From MM2 sp035460165 (GTDB taxonomy: Bacteria; Pseudomonadota; Gammaproteobacteria; Burkholderiales; Methylophilaceae), in assembly GCA_035460165.1 (NCBI GenBank), contig DATHWW010000017.1:62001-126000 (forward strand): a stretch of 64,000 nucleotides of DNA, read 5' to 3'. Positions 1 to 8,702 of the stretch are shown piece after piece; the first letter of the stretch is position 1, and each line of letters starts with the position of its first letter. The notes under the pieces are model-generated. The model saw only the letters and a list, made by a program, of their open reading frames with translations, did not search any database and had not been told where the DNA came from. The translations under genes and the position numbers were made by a program.

Positions 1-2
1 AG

Positions 3-1001
3 GCCATAATTCAAGCGGGATGGATTAACTTAACGGAATCCGAGAAGGTGCGAACGGCTACCATTATCGCCTCCGGGATTGGCGGATTTCCCGCAATCAC
101 TAATGCGGTCCGCACCACTGACCAACGTGGCGTCAACCGCTTATCTCCATTCACCATCCCATCCTTTTTGGTCAACATGGCCGCGGGCCATGTTTCAATC
201 CGGCATGGATATAAAGGTCCGTTAGGCGCACCAGTCACTGCTTGTGCTGCCAGTGTGCAAGCGATTGGTGATGCCGCTCGTTTAATCAAGGCTGGTGAAG
301 CGGATATCGCCATTTGTGGTGGAGCGGAAGCCTGTATTGATTTGGTTAGCCTTGGTGGTTTCGCTGCAGCACGGGCACTTTCGACATCCTTCAATGATAG
401 ACCAGAGGCGGCATCCAGACCTTTCGATAAGGATCGTGATGGATTCGTGATGGGGGAAGGAGCCGGTATGGTGGTCATCGAAGACTTGCAACATGCAATA
501 GCCCGCGGAGCAAAGCCCCTGGCAGAAATCGTGGGGTATGGTACGAGCGCTGATGCTCACCACATTACATCGGGTCCCGAAGATGGAGGTGGTGCTAGAC
601 GTGCCATGCAAGCAGCTATCCAGCAAGCGGGTATTTCACCTTCCGACATTCAGCACTTGAACGCCCACGCAACCTCCACTCCAGTGGGAGACCGAGGGGA
701 GCTCGAGGCTATCAAAAGCTTGTTCGGACAGGAAATGGCTATCGCAGTCACCTCGACAAAATCCGCTACAGGGCACCTACTTGGAGCTGCAGGAGGGGTG
801 GAGGCAATATTCAGTATATTGGCGCTACGAGATCAAATAGCGCCGGCAACCCTGAATCTCGATAATCTCGACGCTGCCGCTGCTGGTGTCGATATCGTAC
901 GAGGTTCATCGAGGCAAATGGATATCGAACACGTTCTATCCAACGGATTTGGTTTTGGGGGTGTTAATGCCAGTATTCTTTTCAGGCATTTTTCTTCTTA
1001 A
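3..1001 (+). CDS. beta-ketoacyl-ACP synthase II-like protein (5' truncated by window)
   Basis: Condensing enzyme of the FabF/KAS II type, which elongates acyl-ACP with malonyl-ACP in fatty-acid or polyketide synthesis. The frame is open to the left edge, so roughly the first 90-100 residues of a normal ~410-residue protein are missing; the GTG at 48 is an internal codon. The thiolase-fold Cys-His-His triad is visible: Cys in VTACAAS (codon at 243), His in NAHATSTPVGD (codon at 666) and His in KSATGHLLGAAGG (codon at 774). The C-terminal GFGFGGVNAS loop replaces the usual GFGGTNAS. The nucleophile context TACAAS differs from the common TACATG of housekeeping FabF, and base composition looks lower in GC than in genes after 8.9 kb, so this may be a secondary KAS. 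Family call firm, pathway unknown. Confidence 0.88.
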   Translation, partial: AIIQAGWINLTESEKVRTATIIASGIGGFPAITNAVRTTDQRGVNRLSPFTIPSFLVNMAAGHVSIRHGYKGPLGAPVTACAASVQAIGDAARLIKAGEADIAICGGAEACIDLVSLGGFAAARALSTSFNDRPEAASRPFDKDRDGFVMGEGAGMVVIEDLQHAIARGAKPLAEIVGYGTSADAHHITSGPEDGGGARRAMQAAIQQAGISPSDIQHLNAHATSTPVGDRGELEAIKSLFGQEMAIAVTSTKSATGHLLGAAGGVEAIFSILALRDQIAPATLNLDNLDAAAAGVDIVRGSSRQMDIEHVLSNGFGFGGVNASILFRHFSS

Positions 1002-1019
1002 CAGAGTGGGAGTTGAGAT

Positions 1020-1038
1020 GGCCCGGATAATCCGGGCC
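1020..1038. terminator. perfect 9-bp palindrome after the ketoacyl synthase gene
   Basis: Arms GGCCCGGAT (1020-1028) and ATCCGGGCC (1030-1038) separated by one base, 18 bp after the stop codon. It is GC-rich but lacks a T tract, so it may act as a weak terminator or be a protein-binding palindrome. The rest of the gap to 1352 contains only a second weak inverted repeat (GCTTCTGC / GCAGAAGC near 1079-1102) and no convincing gene. Confidence 0.45.
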
Positions 1039-1352
1039 AATTAATAGGGGCAAGAGTTGGCCATAACCACGGGCCATTGCTTCTGCATAAACAGGCAGAA
1101 GCACAAACAAAATCATTTCCAATACGAGTAAGAATTGCCCTCTGGAAATGACGCCGCACTCGCCGCAATGACCATTCGGCGCCACTGTAAAAAGCTCAGC
1201 GCCGGGGAATCGAGCGCATCCAATTGCCACGAACGTTCCGACCCTATCCCCCGCGCCGGGGCGCAGTCAATTACCGCACTCTCTACGGGTGGTCGCAAAC
1301 GCAGACCTGCGCTACGAGCACGCTAAAAGCGTGGGCCTCTGACTGTGCTCTG

Positions 1353-1808
1353 CTAGCTTACAATTTGTTCGGCGGCTGCTTCATTGATTCCAGCTGCCGC
1401 TTGGGCGGCAAGCCCGTTGGCCGCGGCTTGTGAATCTTGAAATTCCTCGAGTGCATAGACTCTTCCCCAGCGCAGGGTGAACACGTGCAGACCACGATTG
1501 ACGTAAGCATCGCCGTTGGCGAGCGTGGCGCTGCCGTTCCACTCGACAAACACGTTGGTATTCCATGGCATTCCCTTCACCCAGATGTTGGTGACCTTGA
1601 TACGGAGACTGGGCAGGACCCGTCCGAGACGTTCGAACCAGCGGCGCAGGGCTTCTTTGCTGTGGCGCTCTCCACCAAGCGCGTGGACGCCGGAAACGCG
1701 GTGATGGACATGCGGCGCGACTGCATTTACTGCCTCATCCCAGCGATGGTTGTTGACGTCGTCGAAGGTCTGACGGATTTTGCTCTTAACAATGTAGCTG
1801 TATATCAT
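1353..1808 (-). CDS. NTF2/SnoaL-like domain protein
   Basis: Protein of about 151 residues resembling the nuclear transport factor 2 / SnoaL-like cone fold: an N-terminal helix pair (FDDVNNHRWDEAVNAVAPHV), a central helix with RHSKEALRRWFERL, then beta strands ending in a Trp/Phe-rich segment (HVFTLRWGRVYALEEFQD). Such proteins are small cyclases, isomerases or binding proteins, and the substrate cannot be read from sequence. The start at 1808 (MIYSY) is chosen because GGAGG lies 8 bases upstream; an in-frame TTG at 1823 overlaps that Shine-Dalgarno and is unlikely. The C-terminus is Ala-rich. It stands alone between the ketoacyl synthase and the efflux genes. Confidence 0.7.
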   Translation of the reverse strand: MIYSYIVKSKIRQTFDDVNNHRWDEAVNAVAPHVHHRVSGVHALGGERHSKEALRRWFERLGRVLPSLRIKVTNIWVKGMPWNTNVFVEWNGSATLANGDAYVNRGLHVFTLRWGRVYALEEFQDSQAAANGLAAQAAAGINEAAAEQIVS

Positions 1809-1927
1809 GGGTAGTTCCTCCAATTATGTGAAAAGACGGCCTATCGCGAGTACTAAGCTGAAGCTTTCGACGGCCTTGGATCTACGGCAAAACTCTGTAC
1901 ATGAATCGTGCTTCACGAAATCCAGCT

Positions 1928-3412
1928 CTATTTTTCGGCGGTCGTGGTTAAGGCGCCTGAAGATCGTGAAACAACACTACTTACTTCCCAACCACCACCT
2001 AGCGCCTTGAATGCGGCGACTGCCGAACGTGCAGATTCGATCTGCGCCTGGAGTTTTGCATCGGATGTTCGCAACAGGTTTTCATCTGCGTGCAATACCT
2101 CAATCAAGCTGACCACGCCTTTTTGATAAGCCGCAAAAGAGGAATCCCGCGCCTGGGAAAGTGATTGTTCGCCCTGCAGCAAGATGCTCGTCTGTTCCTC
2201 ACGCTTGACCAACGCGGAAATGGAGTTCTCAACATCCTCGGTCGCACGAAGTGCCGCCTGGCGATAGGCAGCCAGAGCCTCGGCCTCCTGACCTTTTGCC
2301 AGATCGATCTGTGCATTGATGCGCGCGAAATCGAATAATCGCCAGCGCAAGCCAAGCACTGCCGCTGCCTGATTCGCCCCGGCGCCGAGGAGGTTTCCTC
2401 CCGAGATGGCTGACGCAGTGCCGATCAACGCACTGAGCGCGAGCTTGGGATAGTATTCGGAAGTTGCTACGCCAATTTTTGCATTGGCGGACGCTAACCG
2501 GCGCTCCGCGACAATCAGATCAGGTCTGCGTCGCAGCAAATCCGCAGGCGAACCAATCGAGGATATTTGTGGAGCTACAGGTATCGGGCTAGCTTTGCCA
2601 AACTCAGCCCTATAGGTACCAGGTGCAACCCCCAGCATCACATCAAGGGCATTCATGGCCACATCACGCCCGGTTTCAAGCACTGGAATAGTAGCTTTAA
2701 CCTGAGCGACCGCGCCTTCCGCTTGCTGCACCTGCAGTTTGGGAACCAGCCCTTTCGAATACAGCATGTGCACCTTCGATAGAAGTTGCTGCCGCGTTTC
2801 AAGTTGCTGCCTGGCGATATCTAGTCGAGCCTGCAGGCCGCGAATAGTGATGTAAAGATCTGCCGTTTGAGCGGCGACCGCGAGACGAGTTGCGATTCCA
2901 CCTGCCTGGGCTGCCTGATATTCTGCCAGCGCAGACTCTTGCCCGCGACGCAGCCCACCGAATACATCCAACTCCCAACCTGCACTCAGGTTTGCCTCGT
3001 AAAGGCTCCCATCCCTGTCAAAGCCAGGAACAGCGTTAAGTAGTTGCCCTACGGGGGTTTCCAGCGACTGATGATTTCTGGTTACTTGCGCACTCACATT
3101 GCCCGAAGGGAGTAACGCTGCATGTGCGGACCCGAGACCGGACCGTGCCTGCGCAATGCGGGCTGAAGCCTGAGCCAAATCCAAATTTTGATCTAGCGCC
3201 AATACCACGAAATGACTTAACTGAGGATCGCCAAACCCATCCCACCAAGTAGCAATACTCGCGTTTGATGTAGCGCTACGCGTTTCAAGCTGAGTCTGGC
3301 CGAGATAATGATCGGGGAGCGGGACTTCAGGTTTTCTGTAGTCAGGACCGACTGCGCAGCCAGCCACAAGACTGGCACTTAATAAAAGAGCAAGAGGGCG
3401 GCAAGAGAACAT
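1928..3412 (-). CDS. RND efflux outer membrane factor lipoprotein (NodT/OprM family)
   Basis: Outer membrane channel of a tripartite RND pump, 494 residues. A lipoprotein signal peptide ends in LVAGC (Cys near residue 19), followed by the family hallmark AVGPDYRKPEVPLP. Two OEP repeats follow (about 60-270 and 280-480), with the typical motifs LLRRRPDLIVAERRLASANAKIGVATSEYYPKL split across the middle. It is divergent from the TetR gene at 3504 and shares with it a 91-bp intergenic region holding a palindromic operator. Partner genes (fusion protein and pump) lie at 4190-8403 on the other strand. Substrate unknown. Confidence 0.93.
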   Translation of the reverse strand: MFSCRPLALLLSASLVAGCAVGPDYRKPEVPLPDHYLGQTQLETRSATSNASIATWWDGFGDPQLSHFVVLALDQNLDLAQASARIAQARSGLGSAHAALLPSGNVSAQVTRNHQSLETPVGQLLNAVPGFDRDGSLYEANLSAGWELDVFGGLRRGQESALAEYQAAQAGGIATRLAVAAQTADLYITIRGLQARLDIARQQLETRQQLLSKVHMLYSKGLVPKLQVQQAEGAVAQVKATIPVLETGRDVAMNALDVMLGVAPGTYRAEFGKASPIPVAPQISSIGSPADLLRRRPDLIVAERRLASANAKIGVATSEYYPKLALSALIGTASAISGGNLLGAGANQAAAVLGLRWRLFDFARINAQIDLAKGQEAEALAAYRQAALRATEDVENSISALVKREEQTSILLQGEQSLSQARDSSFAAYQKGVVSLIEVLHADENLLRTSDAKLQAQIESARSAVAAFKALGGGWEVSSVVSRSSGALTTTAEK

Positions 3413-3440
3413 GGCTATCCTTAAACCTATTTGGTTGATC

Positions 3441-3466
3441 AGTGACTATATTACAATATGGTCACT
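3441..3466. promoter_or_regulatory. 26-bp near-perfect palindrome, probable TetR operator 1
   Basis: Half-sites AGTGACTATATT (3441-3452) and AATATGGTCACT (3455-3466) are complementary at 11 of 12 positions around a central AC. It sits between the divergent outer membrane factor and TetR genes, where binding would control both promoters. A second copy of the same pattern lies at 4123-4148. Confidence 0.72.
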
Positions 3467-3503
3467 GTTTGTCAATCTATTCAAGTAGAGGTAAGCTAAA
3501 TAA

Positions 3504-4115
3504 ATGAACGCAAAAACCCAACCCATCCCCCGAGGTCCTTCCGACCATAATGTCCGAACCCAGATTGTGGAAGCGGCGGCGGAGCATTTCAGCCGCTACG
3601 GCTACGAAAAAACAACCGTATCAGACCTGGCCAAGGAAATTGGTTTTTCCAAGGCTTACATCTACAAATTCTTCGATTCCAAGCAGGCCATTGGTGAGGT
3701 GATATGTAGCAACTGCTTGAGTGCCATTCTGGAAGCCATTAATGAAGCCATGCTGGGCGCCCCCACCGCTTCCGAACGGTTTAGACGTATGTTCAAAGCC
3801 GCGGTAGAAGAGAGTGTGCATCTTTTTTTTCATGACCGAAAACTGTATGACATCGCGGCGGCCGCTGCCGGTGAGGAATGGCAGGCCGTTACCGCCTATC
3901 AAGATCAAGTCAAGAAAATCATCCTGCAGATTATTCGCGAAGGACGTGAAACGGGCGAATTCGAGCGAAAAACCCCGATAGATGAGACCACAAATGCCAT
4001 CCATTTGGTGATGCACCCCTACATGAATCCTTTGCTTCTGCAACACAATCTCAGCCTTGCTGATGAAGTTCCGGTCATCCTGTCTGGTCTGGTACTGCGA
4101 AGCTTAGCCCCATAA
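3504..4115 (+). CDS. TetR/AcrR family transcriptional regulator
   Basis: Repressor-type regulator of 203 residues. The N-terminal TetR_N helix-turn-helix (about residues 17-63) includes IVEAAAEHFSRYGYEKTTV, then LAKEIGFSKAYIYKFF, the recognition helix signature. The C-terminal ligand-binding region is variable. It is divergent from the outer membrane factor gene and directly upstream of the fusion protein gene. The two palindromes on either side of it (3441-3466 and 4123-4148) suggest that it represses itself and both arms of the pump system until a ligand binds. GC is lower than in the housekeeping part of the window. Confidence 0.92.
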   Translation: MNAKTQPIPRGPSDHNVRTQIVEAAAEHFSRYGYEKTTVSDLAKEIGFSKAYIYKFFDSKQAIGEVICSNCLSAILEAINEAMLGAPTASERFRRMFKAAVEESVHLFFHDRKLYDIAAAAAGEEWQAVTAYQDQVKKIILQIIREGRETGEFERKTPIDETTNAIHLVMHPYMNPLLLQHNLSLADEVPVILSGLVLRSLAP

Positions 4116-4122
4116 ATATTAT

Positions 4123-4148
4123 TGTGACTATTGACTAATTTGGTCACT
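4123..4148. promoter_or_regulatory. 26-bp palindrome, probable TetR operator 2
   Basis: Left half TGTGACTATTG and right half AATTTGGTCACT, with GTGAC and GTCAC at the same 26-bp spacing as operator 1. It lies between the TetR stop codon and the fusion-protein start at 4190, so it would control transcription of the pump genes. Confidence 0.68.
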
Positions 4149-4189
4149 AGTTGGAAAATGCGGTTCCTATCTTTTGGAGGGGAACCCAA

Positions 4190-5311
4190 ATGCTTCGCCG
4201 TAAACTTGCCTCAGCTACCGTTATTGGGCTATTGCCACTGGCACTGATTGCCTGCAGCGATAAACCGCCATCTGATCCTCGCACTCAAATCCCATTAGTC
4301 AGAACGGGAAGCGTTGGAATTGCTTCTGATACATCACGCTCCTTCACGGGAACCGTTGCCGCCCGGGTTCAAAGTGAGCTCGGGTTTCGGGTCCCAGGTA
4401 AGGTGCTCGAACGTTTAGTCGATGCAGGTCAAATCGTCAAACGCGGTCAACCGCTCATGCGCATCGATCCTATCGATCTGCAATTGGCGGCACATGCACA
4501 ACATGAGAACGTGATGGCCGCAAAAGCTCGCGCCAATCAAACAGCTGAAGAGGAAATCAGGCACCGTGATCTAGTAGCAGTAGGTGCTGTATCTGCCTCA
4601 GCTTATGATCAAATCAAAGCTGCAGCTGAAACAGCCAATGCACAACTCAAAGCAGCTGAAGCTCAGGCTGACGTGGCAAAGAATGCATCCAGCTACGCGG
4701 TCTTACTTGCTGATGCCGACGGTGTTGTAGTAGATACCCTGGCTGAACCAGGGCAAGTCGTCAACGCAGGCCAGACGGTGGTTCGGGTAGCACATTCGGG
4801 GAAGCGCGAAGCTATCGTACACCTGCCGGAAACCCTGCGTCCCTCGCTGGGTTCCCTTGCCCAGGCCAAACTTTACGGCAAGGAAAACCTGGCCGTACCG
4901 GCAAAACTCAGGCAGCTTTCCGAATCGGCAGATGGACTATCCCGCACGTTTGAAGCACGATATGTGCTGGATGGCGCATTAGCCAACGCCCCTCTTGGTG
5001 CGACTGTCACCATTCAGATCAAGGAAAACAGCTCCTCGCCGCAAAACGGCTTGGAAGTGCCCATTGAAGCCATTTTCGATTCAGGAAAAGGTTCGGGGGT
5101 TTGGGTGCTTGAGGGGCGCCCGACCCACGTCACCTGGCGCTCAGTAAAAATCCTAAGCCTAAGTGATGTGACCGCACGTGTAGAAGGCGATCTCAAGGTA
5201 AATGATCAGATTGTCGCGTTGGGTGCCCATCTCCTTCAGGAAGGCAGGGAAGTCAGGGTCGCGACCAGCGACGCAGGCATGGCACGTGTGAATCATGAGG
5301 TGGCGAAATGA
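4190..5311 (+). CDS. RND efflux membrane fusion protein (lipoprotein)
   Basis: Periplasmic adaptor of 373 residues joining the inner membrane pump to the outer membrane channel. The lipoprotein signal peptide is MLRRKLASATVIGLLP followed by lipobox LIAC. A lipoyl-like half motif (GFRVPGKVLERLVDAGQIV) is followed by an alpha-hairpin rich in Ala/Gln (about residues 95-165), the second lipoyl half (ADGVVVDTLAEPGQVV), beta-barrel and membrane-proximal domains. The start at 4190 has GGAGGGG nine bases upstream; an in-frame TTG at 4151 adds 13 residues but would displace the signal peptide. The stop overlaps the pump start (ATGA), implying translational coupling. Confidence 0.93.
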   Translation: MLRRKLASATVIGLLPLALIACSDKPPSDPRTQIPLVRTGSVGIASDTSRSFTGTVAARVQSELGFRVPGKVLERLVDAGQIVKRGQPLMRIDPIDLQLAAHAQHENVMAAKARANQTAEEEIRHRDLVAVGAVSASAYDQIKAAAETANAQLKAAEAQADVAKNASSYAVLLADADGVVVDTLAEPGQVVNAGQTVVRVAHSGKREAIVHLPETLRPSLGSLAQAKLYGKENLAVPAKLRQLSESADGLSRTFEARYVLDGALANAPLGATVTIQIKENSSSPQNGLEVPIEAIFDSGKGSGVWVLEGRPTHVTWRSVKILSLSDVTARVEGDLKVNDQIVALGAHLLQEGREVRVATSDAGMARVNHEVAK

Positions 5312-8300
5312 GCCGCTTCAATCTTTCCGCCCTTGCCGTGCGTGAGCGGTCGATCACCCTGTTCCTGATTATTTTGATCACGATTGCGGGCACCATCGCG
5401 TTTCTCAAGATGGGCAGGGCCGAAGATCCTCCCTTCACGGTCAAGATCATGACCGTGATCACCGCCTGGCCGGGAGCGACGGCGCAGGAGATGCAGGATC
5501 AGGTCGCGGAGAAAATTGAAAAGCGCATGCAGGAGTTGCGCTGGTACGATCGCACGGAAACCTACACCCGGCCCGGGCTGGCTTTTACCACGGTGACCCT
5601 GCTCGACAGTACGCCTCCATCCGAAGTCAAGGAAGAGTTCTACCAGGCGCGCAAGAAGATAAGCGACGAGTCGCAAAATCTCCCGGCCGGGGTCATCGGC
5701 CCCATGGTGAATGACGAATATGCGGACGTGACCTTTGCCCTGTTTGCCTTGAAGGCGGCAGGGGAGCCACAACGACTGCTGGTACGCGACGCAGAAAAAA
5801 TGCGTCAGCGCCTGCTACATGTCGCCGGCGTGAAGAAAGTGAACATCATCGGCGAACAACCCGAGCGCATTTATGTCGCCTTTTCCCATGACCGCCTGGC
5901 GACCCTGGGAATTTCACCGCAGCAGATTTTTACCGCGCTCAACACCCAGAACCTCTTGACGCCCGCGGGCTCGATCGACACCAAAGGTACGCAGGTATTC
6001 ATCCGGATCGAGGGCGCCTTTGATCAACTGCAGAAAATCCGCGATACACCGGTATCGGCCCAAGGCCGGATACTGAAGTTGTCGGACGTGGCCACGGTAG
6101 AACGTGGTTATGAAGATCCCTCGACATTCCTCGTCCGCAACAATGGCGAGCCAGCGCTCCTGCTGGGCATCGTCATGCGCGAGGGGTGGAACGGCCTCGA
6201 TCTGGGGAAAGCATTGGATGCGGAAGTCGCGTCCATCAGCAGCGATTTGCCGTTGGGCATGAGTTTGACCAAAGTGACCGACCAGGCCGTCAACATCGAT
6301 ATATCGGTCGACGAGTTCATGGTCAAGTTCTTCGTCGCGCTTCTCGTGGTCATGCTGGTGAGTTTCCTGAGCATGGGCTGGCGCGTCGGTCTTGTCGTTG
6401 CGGCTGCCGTACCGCTGACGCTGGCCATCGTGTTTGTCGTCATGGCGGCCACTGGCAAGAATTTTGACCGCATCACCTTGGGATCGCTGATTCTGGCACT
6501 TGGCCTGCTGGTCGACGACGCCATCATCGCGATCGAAACGATGGTGGTGAAAATGGAGGAAGGGTATAGCCGCATTGCCGCCTCCGCGTATGCCTGGAGC
6601 CATACCGCCGCTCCGATGCTTTCCGGCACCCTGGTCACGGCCATTGGGTTCATGCCCAATGGATTTGCCCAGTCCACCGCCGGCGAATACACCAGCAATA
6701 TGTTCTGGGTGGTGGGTACTGCCCTGATCGCTTCCTGGATCGTCGCCGTCGTATTCACGCCTTATTTGGGCGTCAAGATGCTGCCGGAAATGGAAAAGGT
6801 CGAAGGTGGTTACAAAACCATTTATAGCACTCCGAATTACAACCGCTTTCGCTCGATGCTGGGACGAGTCATTCATTACAAGTGGATCGTTGCGGCCATC
6901 GTGATAGGCACCTTTGTGCTGGCCATCCTCGGCATGGGCGTAGTGAAGAAGCAGTTTTTTCCAACCTCCGACCGTCCTGAGGTATTGGTCGAGGTTCAAA
7001 TGCCTTATGGAACCGCCATTGCACAGACGAGTGCCGCCACAGCCAAAATTGAGGCATGGCTGGCGAAACAAAAGGAAGCGAAGATTGTGACGTCTTACAT
7101 CGGCCAAGGCGCTCCACGCTTCTACCTAGCAATGTCGCCCGAACTGCCTGATCCGTCTTTTGCGAAGCTCGTCGTGCGGACAGAGGACCAGAATGAACGC
7201 GAGGTTCTGAAGCTAAGGCTACGTCAGGCCATCGCCGATGGGCTGGCGCCGGAAGCCCGCGTACGTGTGACGCAACTGGTATTCGGACCGTATTCCCCGT
7301 TCCCGGTAGCTTTCCGCGTTACTGGGCAAGACCCCGAAAAACTGCGCATCATTGCAGCCGAGGTACGGCAAGTGATGGACGCAAGTCCGATGATGCGAAC
7401 CGTTAATGCCGATTGGGGCGAACGCGTGCCGGCCCTGCACTTTACGCTTCAGCAGGATCGGCTTCAGGCTGTCGGACTCACTTCCAACAGCGTCGCACAA
7501 CAACTTCAGTTCCTGCTGAGCGGCGTACCCGTTACCGAAGTGCGTGAGGATATTCGCTCCGTACAGGTGGTTGGCCGGGCAGCAGAAAACATGCGCCTGG
7601 ATCCTGAGAAAATATCCGGTTTCACCTTGATCGGCTCGGCAGGGCAGCGTGTCCCGTTGTCGCAAATAGGTTCCGTCGATGTCCGTATGGAAGAGCCCAC
7701 TCTGCGCCGGCGCGACCGCACTCCGACGATTACCGTACGCGGCGACATCGCAGAAGACTTGCAGCCGCCAGATGTATCAACTGCGATCAAGGCCCAGCTG
7801 CAGCCCATCGTTGACAAGCTTCCGGCCGGGTATCGCATCGAAGAGGCGGGCTCTATCGAAGAATCAGGCAAGGCGACCAAGGCGTTGTTGCCACTGTTCC
7901 CGATCATGATTGCGGCCACGTTGCTGATCCTCATCCTGCAGGTGCGCTCGATAGCGGCCATGATCATGGTATTTGCCACCAGTCCGCTGGGGCTGATCGG
8001 CGTGGTTCCGACCCTGATACTGTTCCAGCAACCTTTCGGGATCAATGCCCTAGTGGGCCTGATCGCCCTGTCGGGCATCTTGATGCGCAATACGCTGATC
8101 CTGATTGGGCAAATCGAGGATAACCTGAAAGAAGGATTGCATCCTTTTGACGCGGTAGTCGAAGCCACTGTTCAACGTGCCCGGCCGGTTATTCTCACTG
8201 CTTTGGCGGCGATTCTGGCGTTCATTCCGCTTACTTCTTCAGTATTTTGGGGAACGTTGGCCTATACCCTGATCGGCGGCACGCTTGTCGGCACAGTACT

Positions 8301-8403
8301 GACCCTTGTGTTCCTGCCGGCGATGTACGCCATCTGGTTCAAAATCAGGCATCCGAGGAAGGCAACCAACGGAATCTCAACTGCTTTAGGCATTCCTTCT
8401 TGA
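5308..8403 (+). CDS. RND efflux pump inner membrane permease (AcrB/MexB superfamily)
   Basis: Proton-driven drug/metabolite exporter of 1031 residues, full length for the ACR_tran family with 12 membrane segments and two large periplasmic loops. The proton relay Asp pair is present in LLVDDAIIAIE (Asp403-Asp404). At the position of the AcrB TM10 lysine the sequence reads LMRNTLILIGQIEDN, i.e. Arg927 replaces Lys, as in some RND subfamilies of the TriC type. N-terminus starts FNLSALAVRERSITLF, typical of this subgroup. Forms an operon with the adaptor at 4190; the outer membrane factor is encoded divergently at 1928. Substrate not deducible. Confidence 0.94.
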   Translation: MSRFNLSALAVRERSITLFLIILITIAGTIAFLKMGRAEDPPFTVKIMTVITAWPGATAQEMQDQVAEKIEKRMQELRWYDRTETYTRPGLAFTTVTLLDSTPPSEVKEEFYQARKKISDESQNLPAGVIGPMVNDEYADVTFALFALKAAGEPQRLLVRDAEKMRQRLLHVAGVKKVNIIGEQPERIYVAFSHDRLATLGISPQQIFTALNTQNLLTPAGSIDTKGTQVFIRIEGAFDQLQKIRDTPVSAQGRILKLSDVATVERGYEDPSTFLVRNNGEPALLLGIVMREGWNGLDLGKALDAEVASISSDLPLGMSLTKVTDQAVNIDISVDEFMVKFFVALLVVMLVSFLSMGWRVGLVVAAAVPLTLAIVFVVMAATGKNFDRITLGSLILALGLLVDDAIIAIETMVVKMEEGYSRIAASAYAWSHTAAPMLSGTLVTAIGFMPNGFAQSTAGEYTSNMFWVVGTALIASWIVAVVFTPYLGVKMLPEMEKVEGGYKTIYSTPNYNRFRSMLGRVIHYKWIVAAIVIGTFVLAILGMGVVKKQFFPTSDRPEVLVEVQMPYGTAIAQTSAATAKIEAWLAKQKEAKIVTSYIGQGAPRFYLAMSPELPDPSFAKLVVRTEDQNEREVLKLRLRQAIADGLAPEARVRVTQLVFGPYSPFPVAFRVTGQDPEKLRIIAAEVRQVMDASPMMRTVNADWGERVPALHFTLQQDRLQAVGLTSNSVAQQLQFLLSGVPVTEVREDIRSVQVVGRAAENMRLDPEKISGFTLIGSAGQRVPLSQIGSVDVRMEEPTLRRRDRTPTITVRGDIAEDLQPPDVSTAIKAQLQPIVDKLPAGYRIEEAGSIEESGKATKALLPLFPIMIAATLLILILQVRSIAAMIMVFATSPLGLIGVVPTLILFQQPFGINALVGLIALSGILMRNTLILIGQIEDNLKEGLHPFDAVVEATVQRARPVILTALAAILAFIPLTSSVFWGTLAYTLIGGTLVGTVLTLVFLPAMYAIWFKIRHPRKATNGISTALGIPS

Positions 8404-8415
8404 CCTAACAGCCTC

Positions 8416-8457
8416 CACTTGTCGAGCACTCCAAATTTAAGGACTGCTCGACAAGTG
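8416..8457. repeat. perfect 13-bp inverted repeat downstream of the RND pump gene
   Basis: Arms CACTTGTCGAGCA (8416-8428) and TGCTCGACAAGTG (8445-8457) are exactly complementary around a 16-base AT-rich loop, 12 bases after the pump stop codon. It could terminate the pump operon, though there is no T tract. It could also be an end structure of the inserted block, since it directly precedes a recombinase relic. Confidence 0.6.
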
Positions 8458-8488
8458 AGTGATAGCCACTTCCACCAATGAGGTATGA

Positions 8489-8593
8489 AACGGTTCACAG
8501 AAAGTCCGCTGGCATATGTCGGATAGTACGATGCAGCGAGCGTTCAAGGCCGCTTTGAAAATGGCCAGAGTCCATAAACATGCTCCATTGTGG
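8489..8593 (+). pseudogene. decayed fragment of an integron-type tyrosine recombinase
   Basis: After a TGA at 8486, the frame reads QKVRWHMSDSTMQRAFKAAL, then KMARVHKHA. This aligns without gaps with the segment of IntI/XerC-like integrases just before the active-site LRHSFATHLLE box (family pattern R-x-H-L-x-E-S-x-x-QRA-x-x-x-A-x-x-x-AG-x-x-K). Sequence after KHA no longer matches, and neither the catalytic Arg-His box nor the rest of the protein is present. Identification is from memory of the family, not a search. It suggests that a mobile element once sat between the efflux genes and the tRNA gene. Confidence 0.5.
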
Positions 8594-8652
8594 CTAAGCG
8601 AAATAAAGACTAAAAGGGGATTTGAATAGTACGGAGAATAGTACAAGACAAG

Positions 8653-8690
8653 AAAAAGGCGGCTACAGAGTTAACTGTAACCGCCTTTTT
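8653..8690. terminator. bidirectional rho-independent terminator
   Basis: Stem AAAAAGGCGG-CTACAG (8653-8668) pairs with CTGTAACCGCCTTTTT (8675-8690) around AGTTAA. The T tract faces right and the complementary A tract faces left, so it can stop the tRNA-Arg transcript (minus strand) as well as read-through from the left. Confidence 0.85.
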
Positions 8691-8702
8691 CTCAATAAAA
8701 TT

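Noticed and set aside
5914..7107. Minus-strand open frame within the RND pump gene
   Set aside because: Antisense shadow of the pump gene with biased Arg/His content.
8416..8457. Inverted repeat considered as an integron attC site
   Set aside because: It lacks the asymmetric R and L box organisation and the GTTRRRY ends expected of attC.
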